NCBI GenBank assembly: GCA_021604665.1
Contig: BQJK01000003.1
Span: 248,001-312,000, forward strand
Reading direction: 5' to 3'
DNA: 64,000 nucleotides
Origin: Rhodomicrobium sp.
Lineage (GTDB): Bacteria; Pseudomonadota; Alphaproteobacteria; Rhizobiales; HXMU1428-3
A model generated the notes under the pieces. The model saw only the letters and a list, made by a program, of their open reading frames with translations. It did no database searches and was not told the origin of the DNA. The translations under genes and the position numbers were made by a program. How positions within the stretch are numbered: position 1 is the stretch's first letter; every line of letters starts with the position of its first letter. Shown here piece by piece: positions 34,581-44,382 of this stretch.

Positions 34581-35204
34581 ATGGACGACCAGATAAAAAT
34601 ACAGACGGGGCGCGCGTGGCAGCGCATGCTCTCTGGCCGGCGGCTTGATTTGTTGGACCCGCAGGCAGAAGATATAGAGATTGAAGATATAGCACATGGG
34701 CTGGCACGTGTTGCCCGCTGGAATGGCCAGACGATTGGTGATCATGCGTTTTCTGTCGCTGAGCACTCAATTTTTGTGCTTGATATTGCCACACAGCTAG
34801 AGCCTGATATTGGCGCGGCTGTGCAGATAGCGGCGCTGTTGCATGATGCCCCTGAATATGTGATCGGCGATCTTATCAGCCCGTTTAAAGCAGCCATTGG
34901 CATGGATTATAAGAAGTTTGAGTTGAAAATTCTTGATGCGATTTATGCCCGCTTTGGCATTGCTTCGATGATTGATGAGCCAGCGCATAAGTTGATTAAA
35001 GAGGCTGATGGCATCGCGGCTTATTATGAAGCTTTGCAGCTTGCTGGTTTTTCAGAGGCAGAAGGGGAGGCATATTTCTCGCCGCCATCAACTGATGATC
35101 CGCGCTTCGTCGGGGTTGAGTATCAATTGGACCCTTTGCCGGTCATGAAGGCACAAGCTGTTTTTCTTGAGCGGTTTCAGCTGTTGTATGAGACAATTGA
35201 ATAG
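34581..35204 (+). CDS. HD-domain 5'-deoxynucleotidase-like (YfbR-type) phosphohydrolase
   Basis: A 207-residue protein. The HD-domain metal site is seen as His62 (SVAEHSIFV), His88-Asp89 in ALLHDAPEYVIGDL and a later Asp, as in YfbR-type deoxynucleoside monophosphatases. It starts a rightward group with a phosphatase and a NadQ-like regulator, an arrangement also found in rhizobial genomes as far as I recall. The in vivo nucleotide is unknown. Confidence 0.82.
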   Translation: MDDQIKIQTGRAWQRMLSGRRLDLLDPQAEDIEIEDIAHGLARVARWNGQTIGDHAFSVAEHSIFVLDIATQLEPDIGAAVQIAALLHDAPEYVIGDLISPFKAAIGMDYKKFELKILDAIYARFGIASMIDEPAHKLIKEADGIAAYYEALQLAGFSEAEGEAYFSPPSTDDPRFVGVEYQLDPLPVMKAQAVFLERFQLLYETIE

Positions 35205-35253
35205 CCAGCCTTAAACAAAATTACTCTTATCCGCCCAAAATGCTGAGGATTGA

Positions 35254-35793
35254 ATGAACCAAAATGCCCCTGAAACTGCTGTCATCATCGGGAGCCCGCT
35301 CTCTCAAGTTGAAACGGCGCTTGCAAAATATAAGGCCGGTTGGCTGGTTTCGGCGATCAATAAAGATACCATGCTGGAGACGCCGGCTTCACTACAAGCT
35401 ACAAGACATCTCAAGTTAGCGATGAATGATATATCAGCAGCGAGAGACGGGTTCGTGCTTCCTAGTGATGATCATGTGAAGCGTTTGGTTCAGTTTGTTG
35501 ATGGCTGGGATATGAGCCAGCCGATACTGGTGCATTGTTGGGCGGGAGTAAGCCGTTCAACAGCGGGGGTTTATATTTCACTTTGCCATTTGAACCCTAA
35601 TCATGATGAAGGTGAGATTGCCGCTATGCTGAGGCAGGCGAGCCCAACGGCGACACCGAATATGAGACTGATAGCGCTGGCTGATGATTATCTCGGCCGG
35701 GAGGGCCGGATGATTGCTGCAATTGATAAGATTGGCCGGGGTGAGATGACGTATGAGGGGCAGGTGTTTTCTGTTAAGGCATTACTCTCGTAA
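35254..35793 (+). CDS. Tyrosine phosphatase-like (dual-specificity) protein
   Basis: A 179-residue protein with the C-x5-R signature HCWAGVSRSTA (Cys95, Arg101) of cysteine-based phosphatases and the general-acid region before it (NDISAARDGF). There is no signal peptide. The family size and HxxGxxRS variant fit small atypical protein/nucleotide phosphatases. It lies between the HD hydrolase and the NUDIX regulator. Confidence 0.82.
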   Translation: MNQNAPETAVIIGSPLSQVETALAKYKAGWLVSAINKDTMLETPASLQATRHLKLAMNDISAARDGFVLPSDDHVKRLVQFVDGWDMSQPILVHCWAGVSRSTAGVYISLCHLNPNHDEGEIAAMLRQASPTATPNMRLIALADDYLGREGRMIAAIDKIGRGEMTYEGQVFSVKALLS

Positions 35794-35843
35794 TGAGACG
35801 TGGGCCGGGTTGTTAGTCGGCGGGCTTTTAGGTCAGGTAAATC

Positions 35844-36899
35844 ATGACGGCGGGCAATAAAAAAGAGCGTAATAAAGCTGGCGAGACGGCGATAGACGGC
35901 AAGAATTCACAGCATGAGGCGCGTGATGGGGTTGAGATTGGTCTGAACGCTGCCATCGTTGCGCTTGAGCGCAACGAGCCGATGATCCTAACTGTTGTGA
36001 GCAACGGGGAGACACAGGCAGCGAATGATCATCAGCATGGCCGGCAATATGGTTTGCCTTTTGGTCGGTTTGAACCATTGACACACCACACTATGGAGAT
36101 GGGTGTGCGGGGGTTTGTGGAAGAACAGACTGGGTTGAAATTTGGCTATATTGAACAGCTTTATACTTTTGGTGACCGGGGGCGTGTTGTGCCGCGTGTT
36201 GATGGCGAAATGCATGTGGTCTCTATCGGATATCTTGCCCTGACCCGCATGGGAGAACATAACCCTGTCTCTGCACAATGGCGGAGCTGGTATTTAGCCT
36301 TCCCATGGGAGGATTGGCGCCAAGGCACGCCTGAAATTATCCAACAAGAGATTGTACCGCGCTTATTAGAGTGGGCGAAAACCACACGGGCTAAATCTCG
36401 TGGTGGGCCTGTTGATCCGTTGGATCGAGTAAACATCTGTTTCGGCGGCGGCGGTGTTGGCTGGGATGATGAAAAGGTGCTTGACCGCTATGAGCTTTTA
36501 TATGAAGCGGGCTTGGTTTATGAAGCGCAGCGTGATGGGCGGCGCGCGGCTGCTGAGATTAAAGACCCACCCTGGTTAGGGGAGCCGATGATACTGGATC
36601 ACCGGCGGATTTTGGCAACGGCGATGAGCCGGATGCGCGCTAAGATTAAATATCGTCCGGTGATATTTGATTTAATGCCAGCAAGTTTCACTCTATTGCA
36701 GCTGCAACAATCAGCCGAGGCGGTTTCTGGTAATCTGTTGCATAAGCAGAATTTTCGCCGCCTTGTTGAGCAGGGTGGGCTAGTTGTTGCGACGGGGAAG
36801 ATGTCCAGTGAGACAGGCGGGCGACCGGCGAAGCTTTATCGTTTCCGGAAAGAGGTGCTGCTTGAGCGGCGCACAGCCGGCATAAGGGTTCGCAGGTGA
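35844..36899 (+). CDS. NadQ-like NUDIX-domain transcriptional regulator
   Basis: A 351-residue protein. The N-terminal half is a NUDIX-like domain with a degenerate box (MGVRGFVEEQTGL, where the catalytic REUxEE pattern lacks its first Glu) and YIEQLYTFGD. The C-terminal half is a winged helix (FRRLVEQGGLVVATGK and GRPAKLYRFR). This combination is that of NrtR-type regulators and of alphaproteobacterial NadQ (COG4111), predicted to control NAD synthesis genes. The nad genes themselves are not in this window. The target and effector are inferred. Confidence 0.75.
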   Translation: MTAGNKKERNKAGETAIDGKNSQHEARDGVEIGLNAAIVALERNEPMILTVVSNGETQAANDHQHGRQYGLPFGRFEPLTHHTMEMGVRGFVEEQTGLKFGYIEQLYTFGDRGRVVPRVDGEMHVVSIGYLALTRMGEHNPVSAQWRSWYLAFPWEDWRQGTPEIIQQEIVPRLLEWAKTTRAKSRGGPVDPLDRVNICFGGGGVGWDDEKVLDRYELLYEAGLVYEAQRDGRRAAAEIKDPPWLGEPMILDHRRILATAMSRMRAKIKYRPVIFDLMPASFTLLQLQQSAEAVSGNLLHKQNFRRLVEQGGLVVATGKMSSETGGRPAKLYRFRKEVLLERRTAGIRVRR

Positions 36900-36925
36900 T
36901 AAGAGGTGTTTATAAGGCACTGCCT

Positions 36926-36943
36926 GTCATAGCTCTCTATGAC
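36926..36943 (+). other. Small hairpin after the NadQ-like gene
   Basis: GTCATAG, loop CTCT, CTATGAC form a perfect 7-bp stem. No T-run follows. Confidence 0.5.
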
Positions 36944-36975
36944 GGCCCTGAATTAAGTAATTAAAGGCAAAAATA

Positions 36976-37004
36976 AAAGCGCGGCTGGGTTTCAGCCGCG
37001 CTTT
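36976..37004. terminator. Bidirectional intrinsic terminator
   Basis: AAAGCGCGGCTG (36976-36987) pairs with CAGCCGCGCTTT (36993-37004) around a five-base loop. It separates the NadQ-like gene from the leftward L,D-transpeptidase gene. Confidence 0.9.
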
Positions 37005-37069
37005 AGAATTTTACTCTATGTAACGATCAATCCAGTGAGATGTAATCTCTCTCTGGTGCCTCTAACGTC

Positions 37070-38761
37070 TTAGTTGAAGAAGAGAGAGATAAAACCACTA
37101 TCACCACCGTAATAGTATTTTTTCGGTTTTGGTTTCGGCTCGATACGTTTTTTAATAATACGTTGGCGAGGCTCTAGGCCCATTGGGCGACCCTCTAATG
37201 CTGCGGTTACTTTGACGTCATGGCCATAAATATCATTGAAATATTTAACTGAACCATCTTCATTGGACCACATAGTGAAATAGGTCACGTGAACCGGGAT
37301 TTTCTTTTCCAAATCTACACGCTGATTGCGCCGTGACCTGACACGTTTGTCGATCTCTTTGCGGCTAATGCCTTTAGAGGACAACACAACTTCAGCCATC
37401 TTGAGGGGATCCCTTAGACGCATGCAACCGTGGCTATAGGCGCGGACTCTATTGTTGAAGAGGTTTTTGTTTGGTGTGTCATGCATGTAGACATGATGCT
37501 TATTCGGGAACAAGAATTTTACCCGGCCTAGTGCATTACGAGGCCCTGGGGGTTGGCGAATGTATACACGGCCATTGACGACACGGCTTTCATAGCCGTT
37601 CGGGGCAACGCCGCCCATCTCATTCCAGATGATGGATTGTGGGACATTCCAATAAGGATTGAAAACAATGGTTTCCATTTCATCGGAGAAGCTTGGTGTG
37701 GCGTTCCGTTTTTTACCGGTAATTACGCGTTCCTGATGGATGATCTTGCCGTTATCGCTAACACGGGCAAGATATTCAGGAATATTTACGCGGATATGAT
37801 AATTGCCAAATTCTCGCGGCATCCAGCGCCAGCGTTCCATATTGGCAATGATTTGTTTTTCGCGGTTGGGTTTCTTTTTATTAAACCGGGCTCTTGTTGA
37901 ACGGTTAACTGTGCCATGTGCCCGCAAGCCGTTATTGGCCTGGAAGTTCTTCACAGCTGTAAGTAGCGCGCTGTCATAGAGGTCAGCACTATATAGCGGT
38001 TTACCGTTTTTCTCTGGCACAGGAACATTGAGGCGTTGGCGAAGTAATGCGACATCCGGGTGCTGATCATAGGGGCGGATGGTTTGGCCGACAGCTGGAA
38101 TTTTCACAAGCGTTTTGGTGGCGCCTGTTGCATTGCGGATGAGATCAAGCTGCTCTTTCAGCGCCCAAAACTGTTTGTGAGTTGGGTGAAAGGAGCGTAG
38201 CGCTTTTTCAATGTCATCACCCTCGGTCACAGATAGCATGACTTTGGATGGATCTGGCAATTGTGGTTTGTTGTCCAGAAAGCGGCTGATTTTTTGCGGT
38301 ATGAGGCGGCCGGCGCTAGCGTAGCGGGCATAAGTCAGCACAGCTTTGCTCATTTTAATTTCAGCTTCTGCACGCTCAGTGATGCTGCCATTTATTTTTT
38401 CAGCGGTAGGGAATTCAATATCTTTGACGACCATGCCATAATCATCACCGCGTTTAATTTCAGCGATAGCGCGTTTGGCGGTTTCTGTCAGTTTACCATC
38501 AGCAATCCATAGGGGCTGGCGATCTCGCTTAAGATAAAAGTCTCTCAGATCGGCCTGAATTTTGCGGTCGTAATCTGTATTGCCTTTTCTCGACTGATCA
38601 ATCTTGTGAATGATCTGGTATTCTAAGGCATCAGTGGCATTGATCAGAAGATCCGGGCCTTGAGGTTCCGCAGCATGAAGTGCGCTGGTTGTTGCGGTAA
38701 CATATAGCCCGACTATGGCTGCCGTTGTGCCGACCTTGCTGATGAGTGACCCTTTTGCCAT
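37070..38761 (-). CDS. L,D-transpeptidase (YcbB/LdtD-like)
   Basis: A 563-residue exported protein. The signal peptide is about 1-30 (ends LHAAEP). A peptidoglycan-binding-like region lies at about 245-290. The catalytic YkuD domain (about 315-500) carries the Cys motif YSHGCMRLRDP near residues 442-452 and MHDTPNKNLF just before. It makes 3-3 cross-links or attaches proteins to peptidoglycan in the periplasm. The C-terminal Lys/Pro-rich tail ends in YYYGGDSGFISLFFN. Transcribed leftward, alone. Confidence 0.9.
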   Translation of the reverse strand: MAKGSLISKVGTTAAIVGLYVTATTSALHAAEPQGPDLLINATDALEYQIIHKIDQSRKGNTDYDRKIQADLRDFYLKRDRQPLWIADGKLTETAKRAIAEIKRGDDYGMVVKDIEFPTAEKINGSITERAEAEIKMSKAVLTYARYASAGRLIPQKISRFLDNKPQLPDPSKVMLSVTEGDDIEKALRSFHPTHKQFWALKEQLDLIRNATGATKTLVKIPAVGQTIRPYDQHPDVALLRQRLNVPVPEKNGKPLYSADLYDSALLTAVKNFQANNGLRAHGTVNRSTRARFNKKKPNREKQIIANMERWRWMPREFGNYHIRVNIPEYLARVSDNGKIIHQERVITGKKRNATPSFSDEMETIVFNPYWNVPQSIIWNEMGGVAPNGYESRVVNGRVYIRQPPGPRNALGRVKFLFPNKHHVYMHDTPNKNLFNNRVRAYSHGCMRLRDPLKMAEVVLSSKGISRKEIDKRVRSRRNQRVDLEKKIPVHVTYFTMWSNEDGSVKYFNDIYGHDVKVTAALEGRPMGLEPRQRIIKKRIEPKPKPKKYYYGGDSGFISLFFN

Positions 38762-39683
38762 TTATCTTTCCTCGCTTGGGGTAGTGTCGTGTTTGTCGCT
38801 GTTTGTAATAAGCCGGGTAGATTTGAACCCAGTTTTTTCAAAAAACTTCTGCAATTACAGATGCTGAGCTTTTCGTCTCTAATTTCCAGTCATAGTATTT
38901 CTAGTCTCAAGTTGATGGCCCTTTTAAGGTTTATTGGCCAACAGGCTATAAAGGCGCCATTCTTAGTTGAGACATTTAATCTTATAGGGAGCCTTTGCTC
39001 TATTTTTCGCGCGTTGCTCTGCCGCGCTGGCAAATCGTCTGGCTCTGCCGGTTCACTGCGATGTCCGTATCAGTGGCCTATTCGAGTATACTAAATAAAA
39101 ACCTTAAAATTACTTTTAATTGCCTCAGCAAGGTATCAGTTTCGCTGATTTGATGATCATTAAATATACTTAATATTCGTTTTGTTCATGTTTAGCTTAT
39201 GCTCGGCTTTAGCTGAGGTGCGGCTTACTCATATTGCGCAGCTCTGCTAAATGGCAACTCAATCTAATAAGCTGCAAAACACAAATCTTGCGGATTTTAA
39301 CATAAAATCCTTTAGCTGAATGCAAGATGAACCATTTTTCGCGCCGATATGCTCAGATATTTTAGAGCGCTGCTCCTTAAGTTAGTGGCCCTGCAGGTGT
39401 CGCGATGACGGAACGCAAAGCGTACCATAAAATTGGTCGTTCGAATATAACATCTCTGTTATTTCAAGCGCATCTCGTCTTGCCTTAATTGCCGCTGGTT
39501 GCGCGAACATACCCCAACATTAATTATGCAAAAATGCTTGGCTGTGTTTATTGCTGTAGCTGGGTTGAACTATAGCCGTATCCTGAAAATGATAAAGGGG
39601 CAAAACAGGCTCATTCAAGGCCTTCGCGTCACTCTGTTATTTGATGTTGTAATTCTGACATAGATTAAGACCGGAGCGGCAAT
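38762..39683. other. Long AT-rich intergenic region without recognised genes
   Basis: About 0.9 kb between the start of the L,D-transpeptidase gene and the terminator of the sigma-54 activator gene. It must hold the transpeptidase promoter (minus strand), but I find no clear elements, RNA genes or repeats. Weak frames here (for example 38789-39094) have no ribosome-binding site or family features. Confidence 0.5.
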
Positions 39684-39731
39684 AAAAAATGGCAGAACAA
39701 CAAATTGTGAAATCTGCTGCCCTGCCATTTT
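39684..39731 (-). terminator. Intrinsic terminator of the sigma-54 activator gene
   Basis: AAAATGGCAG (39686-39695) pairs with CTGCCATTTT (39722-39731). On the minus strand the stem ends in a T-run. Confidence 0.75.
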
Positions 39732-39804
39732 AGATATTTTTTCTATTAAATCAGTCAAATTGAACCTTGTTCTATAATCAGCGTTCAATTTGCCTGTTTT
39801 TTGA

Positions 39805-41316
39805 TCAATTGGCCCGTTGTTGAACGCCCATTTCGCGCATTTTACGATATAGGGTGGAGCGGCCAATACCAAGATGCTTGGCGATATCTGTCATATGACC
39901 GCGATAGCGCCCAAGTGCCAGGCGGATCATGTCTGCTTCTACGGCTTCAAGTGGGCGGATGTGGCCATAATCATTCATCACCCTGACGCCAACTGGTGCG
40001 GGGCCTGCGCGCTCTGGATTTAGGTCAACCATTTGCGGTGCGTCTTCTTCATCACCAATCATCGCGGGGCCGGTATAGACAGATTGTTCAGTCGGCTCTT
40101 CTGGCAGGTTCGGTATGGTTGGTTCAAAGCCGTCAACATGGGCGGCAATCTGCGGAAATTCATTAATGGTGAGAATTGGCTGGTCTGCCAGCACGACTGC
40201 CCGGAAAATACTATTTTCCAACTGGCGGACATTGCCTGGCCAGCGATAAGATTGCAGCAGGCGGAGGGCATCTTCGCTGAGGCCGGTAATTTTTTTGCCT
40301 TCTTCGCTCGCAAACCGCACGATGAAATGATTGGAGAGCTCTTCGATATCTTCAAGCCGCTCAGAGAGTGGAGGCACCATGACGGGGAAGACATTGAGGC
40401 GATAATAGAGATCTTCTCTAAATTTGCCGTCTTTCACGAGCTGTATCATGTCGCGATTGGTTGCTGAGATGAGGCGGAAATCAACTTTCACTGGTTTACG
40501 GGCGCCGACGGGGTCAATTTCCCCTTCTTGCAAGGCGCGGAGCAGTTTGACCTGGGCATCTAGCGGTAGTTCGCCGACTTCATCGAGGAATAAAGTGCCG
40601 CCATCTGCTTCTTCAAACTTGCCAATGCGTTTTTCAGTGGCTCCGGTGAAAGAACCTTTTTCATGGCCGAAGAGGATGCTTTCAATGAGATTCTCAGGAA
40701 TGGCACCACAATTGACAGTGACAAAAGGTTTGCCCCGGCGCTCGCTTTCCCCTTGAATGGCGCGGGCGATCATTTCTTTACCGACACCGCTCTCCCCTTC
40801 AATTAATACCGGGATATTCGAGCTGGCAGCACGGCGGCCAAGGGAGACCACCCGCTTTAAGGCCGGGCCGGATGAAATTAGGTTTTCGAAGGTCATTGTG
40901 CCTTCTGATTTGCGCTTGATGCGGGAGATCTCAACGGTGAGAGCATCAATCTTAAGAGCATTATTGAGAGAAACCTCCAGGCGCTCAAGGCTGGCTGGCT
41001 TTACGACAAAGTCGATAGCACCGGCGCGCATGGCTTCAATCGCTGTATCTATGCTGCCATTGGCTGTTTGAACAATGACGGGCTGGCTGGCATTCAGTTT
41101 TCTTAGGTGCGCCAGCACATCATGGCCAGAAAGATCGGGCATGATTAGATCCAGGAGGATAAGGGAGATGCCTTCTGCTTCTGGGCTTTCCATTATGGCG
41201 ATGGCGTCTTTGCCGCCTTCTGCCAATTTGGTTTCATAGCCTAGACGTTTGATGGCTTCACTAAGGATGCGGCGCTGGGCCGGATCATCATCGACAATAA
41301 GAACGCATTTGGGCAT
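39805..41316 (-). CDS. NtrC-family sigma-54-activating response regulator
   Basis: 503 residues from Met at 41316. The receiver domain (1-120) has the phosphate acceptor Asp56 in LLDLIMPD. The AAA+ domain (about 145-385) has Walker A GESGVGKE and the sigma-54 loop GSFTGA in place of GAFTGA. A variable linker follows, and a Fis-type HTH sits at the C-terminus (RLALGRYRGHMTDIAKHLGIGRSTLYRKM). The sensor kinase is not adjacent. It could activate the flgF sigma-54 promoter, but this type also regulates nitrogen or envelope genes. Confidence 0.85.
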   Translation of the reverse strand: MPKCVLIVDDDPAQRRILSEAIKRLGYETKLAEGGKDAIAIMESPEAEGISLILLDLIMPDLSGHDVLAHLRKLNASQPVIVQTANGSIDTAIEAMRAGAIDFVVKPASLERLEVSLNNALKIDALTVEISRIKRKSEGTMTFENLISSGPALKRVVSLGRRAASSNIPVLIEGESGVGKEMIARAIQGESERRGKPFVTVNCGAIPENLIESILFGHEKGSFTGATEKRIGKFEEADGGTLFLDEVGELPLDAQVKLLRALQEGEIDPVGARKPVKVDFRLISATNRDMIQLVKDGKFREDLYYRLNVFPVMVPPLSERLEDIEELSNHFIVRFASEEGKKITGLSEDALRLLQSYRWPGNVRQLENSIFRAVVLADQPILTINEFPQIAAHVDGFEPTIPNLPEEPTEQSVYTGPAMIGDEEDAPQMVDLNPERAGPAPVGVRVMNDYGHIRPLEAVEADMIRLALGRYRGHMTDIAKHLGIGRSTLYRKMREMGVQQRAN

Positions 41317-41669
41317 ACTCGGATACTCTACTCTGTTACTCAATGGCGGTTTTGTGCCAAAAACAAATGGCGTTAACCGCTCATAACCCAACTCAACTGT
41401 TTTTGATCTTGGCGTAGAAGTGTAAACAAGATGTTTATTTCTGCGCCGCTATGGGCTTTATTAGGCAAAATTTTCCGCCGTGATGGCGGGCTATGCTGGT
41501 TATTCAGCTGGGGCTGATCTAGTATCGCCATAATTTTGGTGTTGATGAGCGACAGGTTTTTTTGGTGAAGTTTTTACTGACTTAACTTTTAGCGGCATCG
41601 CTTTTTCAGTTGGGGCTTAAAGCTGGCTCCCTCCTCAATTTTAATAATATTTACAGGGAATTAATAAGC

Positions 41670-43610
41670 GTGAATTCAGGTCTTATTCGGCGGTTTGACG
41701 GCAAAGTTTCAAGCATTGAGGCAGTTACTAAACCAGAGGCGGGCGGCGTTTCTTTACCGGCTTTTGGGCCCGTTTTAAGTATGGCGGAAGAAGCAGGCGC
41801 TGAGGCGACCCTTGGTGAAATGCCGGTGTGGGATCTTTCTGATCTTTATGACGGTCCTTCATCTGAAACGCTAAAATCAGACCTTGAAGCGGCGGCGGCG
41901 CAGGCTTCTTCTTTTCAAAATAGCTATAAAACAAAGATAAAAGACATTGCGACAGGCGCTGATGGCGGTGAGACGTTGCTTGGTGCGATCAAGGAATATG
42001 AAGAGCTGAACGACAAGCTTGGGCGTATAGCTTCTTATGGGCAGCTGTTATATTCCTTTGATAATCAAAATCCGATACATGCCAAATTACATGGTGATCT
42101 TATGGAGCGGATCACGATGATTAGCTCTGACCTGTTGTTTTTTGGCTTGGAGCTGAACCGCCTGAGTGATGAGGAAATTGAGCGCTGCCTTGCTCATGAA
42201 GGGCTTAGTTATTATCGCCCCTGGATCGAAGATTTACGGATTGAGCGGCCTTACCAACTCTCTGATGATCTTGAAAAACTTTTTCACGATAAATCTGTTG
42301 TCGGCCGTGGGGCTTGGTCGCGGTTATTCAATGAGACAATGACAGCGCTGCGTTTTGATGTGGACGGCGAAACCCTGGCGTTAGAGCCAACGCTGAACCT
42401 TTTGCAATCGAGAGATGCTGAGAAGCGGAAAACAGCGGCGACAGCCGTTGAGGGTGTTTTAAAAGATAATTTGAGACTGTTTACTCAGATCACCAACACT
42501 TTAGCCAAAGATAAAGAAATTGCTGACAGATGGCGCAGCTTTGAAGATGTGGCAGATAGCCGGCATCTTTCTAACCGTGTTGAGCGGGATGTGGTTGAAG
42601 CGCTTGTTGAAGCTGTGCGCGGCAAATATTCATCTATGTCGCACCGTTATTATAGCCTCAAGGCGAAGTGGCTTGGGGTTGATCAGCTAAATTATTGGGA
42701 CCGGAATGCGCCTTTACCCAAGGATAATGAGCGAGAAATTCCATGGGCAGAAGCGAAAGAGACAGTGCTTGCCGCTTATGAAGGTTTTTCACCTAAAATG
42801 CGCGAGATTGCGGAACCGTTTTTTGAGCGCGGGTGGATTGATGCACCGCTGCGCCCCGGTAAAGCGCAGGGGGCATTTGCCCACCCAACCGTGCCGAGCG
42901 CGCATCCTTATGTATTGATCAATTATCAGGGTAAGCCGCGCGACGTGCAAACTTTGGCGCATGAGCTAGGGCATGGTGTGCATCAGGTTTTGGCTGGAAA
43001 GCAGGGTGCTTTAATGGCCCCGACGCCGCTAACATTGGCTGAAACGGCCAGTGTGTTTGGTGAGATGCTGACCTTTAAAACACTGCTTGAAAAGGCAAAA
43101 ACTGACCAAGAACGGCAATTGATGCTGGCGGCCAAAGTTGAAGATATGATCAACACTGTGGTGCGCCAAATCGCATTTTATTGCTTTGAGCGCAAAGTTC
43201 ATGAAGCCCGGCGGGAGGGTGAGCTAACCTCAGATCAGCTGAATGAGTTTTGGCTTGATGTGCAGGCAGAGAGCCTTGGCCCGGCGATAGCGATGAATGA
43301 GGGATATGGCGTTTACTGGAGTTATGTGCCGCATTTCATCCATGCGCCCTTCTATGTTTATGCTTATGCGTTTGGTGATTGCCTTGTTAATTCGCTTTAT
43401 GCGGTTTACAGCCAGGCTTCTGATGGTTTTCAGGAAAAATATTTCGATATGCTCAGCGCTGGGGGCACCAAACATCATAAAGACCTGCTCGCGCCATTTG
43501 GCCTTGATGCCAGTGACCCTTCTTTCTGGAATAAGGGGCTCTCTGTTATTGAGAGCATGATTGATGAGCTGGAAGCGCTGGACGCCAAAACGGGCGGGTT
43601 ACAGGGCTAG
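41670..43610 (+). CDS. pepF: M3 family oligoendopeptidase F-like
   Basis: 646 residues from GTG 41670 with AGGGAA upstream; a TTG at 41610 adds 20 residues and an ATG at 41781 is also possible. The zinc motif LAHELGHGVHQ (HExxH) is near residues 434-444, with TASVFGEMLTF supplying the Glu ligand downstream. It degrades short peptides in the cytosol. It stands alone between two large gaps (41317-41669 and 43611-44036) that hold no recognised gene. Confidence 0.9.
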   Translation: MNSGLIRRFDGKVSSIEAVTKPEAGGVSLPAFGPVLSMAEEAGAEATLGEMPVWDLSDLYDGPSSETLKSDLEAAAAQASSFQNSYKTKIKDIATGADGGETLLGAIKEYEELNDKLGRIASYGQLLYSFDNQNPIHAKLHGDLMERITMISSDLLFFGLELNRLSDEEIERCLAHEGLSYYRPWIEDLRIERPYQLSDDLEKLFHDKSVVGRGAWSRLFNETMTALRFDVDGETLALEPTLNLLQSRDAEKRKTAATAVEGVLKDNLRLFTQITNTLAKDKEIADRWRSFEDVADSRHLSNRVERDVVEALVEAVRGKYSSMSHRYYSLKAKWLGVDQLNYWDRNAPLPKDNEREIPWAEAKETVLAAYEGFSPKMREIAEPFFERGWIDAPLRPGKAQGAFAHPTVPSAHPYVLINYQGKPRDVQTLAHELGHGVHQVLAGKQGALMAPTPLTLAETASVFGEMLTFKTLLEKAKTDQERQLMLAAKVEDMINTVVRQIAFYCFERKVHEARREGELTSDQLNEFWLDVQAESLGPAIAMNEGYGVYWSYVPHFIHAPFYVYAYAFGDCLVNSLYAVYSQASDGFQEKYFDMLSAGGTKHHKDLLAPFGLDASDPSFWNKGLSVIESMIDELEALDAKTGGLQG

Positions 43611-44036
43611 GTGATAATTTGCCAGGTTGTGAGTTGAGGGCATTGATGGCCGCTCTCATAATCTGGCGCTAATTTGCTCTTTTTGAGCCTGATGGAACTT
43701 TGCCTCACATATTGATGGCTTAGGAAACGCTGGGTCTCTGGTGATTTAATTTTTCTAGACTTCCTTATCACTTGTACTCAACTCCGAGGGCACATTTCTC
43801 TCCGAATAGAATGGATAGGTAACAGGCTATGAAGTGCCGCCGGTATTGAATGGCGCTGTTGGCTCTTGCAGATTCCTTGTTTCACAGCTAATAAATTAAG
43901 GTCTCTTTGGTCTTTTAGGCCAATTTAGGCAGATTCTAATAGCAAGTTGGTGGTAGTTATGCTGAAACTTAGCGATTAGTTTTAAGATTTAGGTAGCTGA
44001 CTGCACCATAAGAAGATGAAATATAAGGGGACTGTT
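43611..44036. other. 426-bp intergenic region without recognised gene
   Basis: No gene, tRNA-like sequence or strong hairpin found. It presumably holds the promoter for the oxidase-subunit/pnt genes. Confidence 0.4.
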
Positions 44037-44180
44037 ATGGGAATTGATACTTCCAAAGGACATCCAGCAATGGATTATTCTGAACATGAGCGCACCTATA
44101 ATGGCTTTATTAAAGGCACTATCTTTGTTTCAGCTGGTGTGATTGCCACGCTTGTTGCGATGGCATTTTTTCTCCTCTAA
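44037..44180 (+). CDS. aa3-type cytochrome c oxidase subunit IV
   Basis: A 47-residue protein behind AAGGGG. The motif MDYSEHERTYNGFIKG at residues 12-27 is followed by one membrane helix (about 26-47). That is the signature of the small COX4_pro_2 subunit of alphaproteobacterial aa3 oxidase. In alphaproteobacteria this gene is often next to pntAA, as here. It supports oxidase assembly or stability; the main oxidase genes are elsewhere. Confidence 0.9.
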   Translation: MGIDTSKGHPAMDYSEHERTYNGFIKGTIFVSAGVIATLVAMAFFLL

Positions 44181-44382
44181 TCCGATTTTCGGGGTTAGCT
44201 CTTTTACATTTATAATCAGTTTATATTTGCGCGGTGCTTTTTGAGCGCAGCTGAGTAGATTTCGGATGGTCATGGTTTTTCAGGCCTGGCCCGGGCAGAC
44301 GGCTCTAACTTAGAGAGAGATCTTTTTAGATGAGCGACTTAGCCTATAATAATAACTTTAAAAGATTGAAATGGAGCCGGGA

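Noticed and set aside
38789..39094. 101-residue plus-strand frame in the long gap
   Set aside because: No ribosome-binding site, no motif, and composition typical of non-coding AT-rich DNA.
39615..39872. 85-residue frame overlapping the end of the sigma-54 activator gene
   Set aside because: It runs in another frame through the activator stop and spans the terminator hairpin.
41475..41489. CCGCC-GTGAT-GGCGG hairpin upstream of the sigma-54 activator gene
   Set aside because: Short stem with no T-run in a suitable direction; not reported as a terminator.
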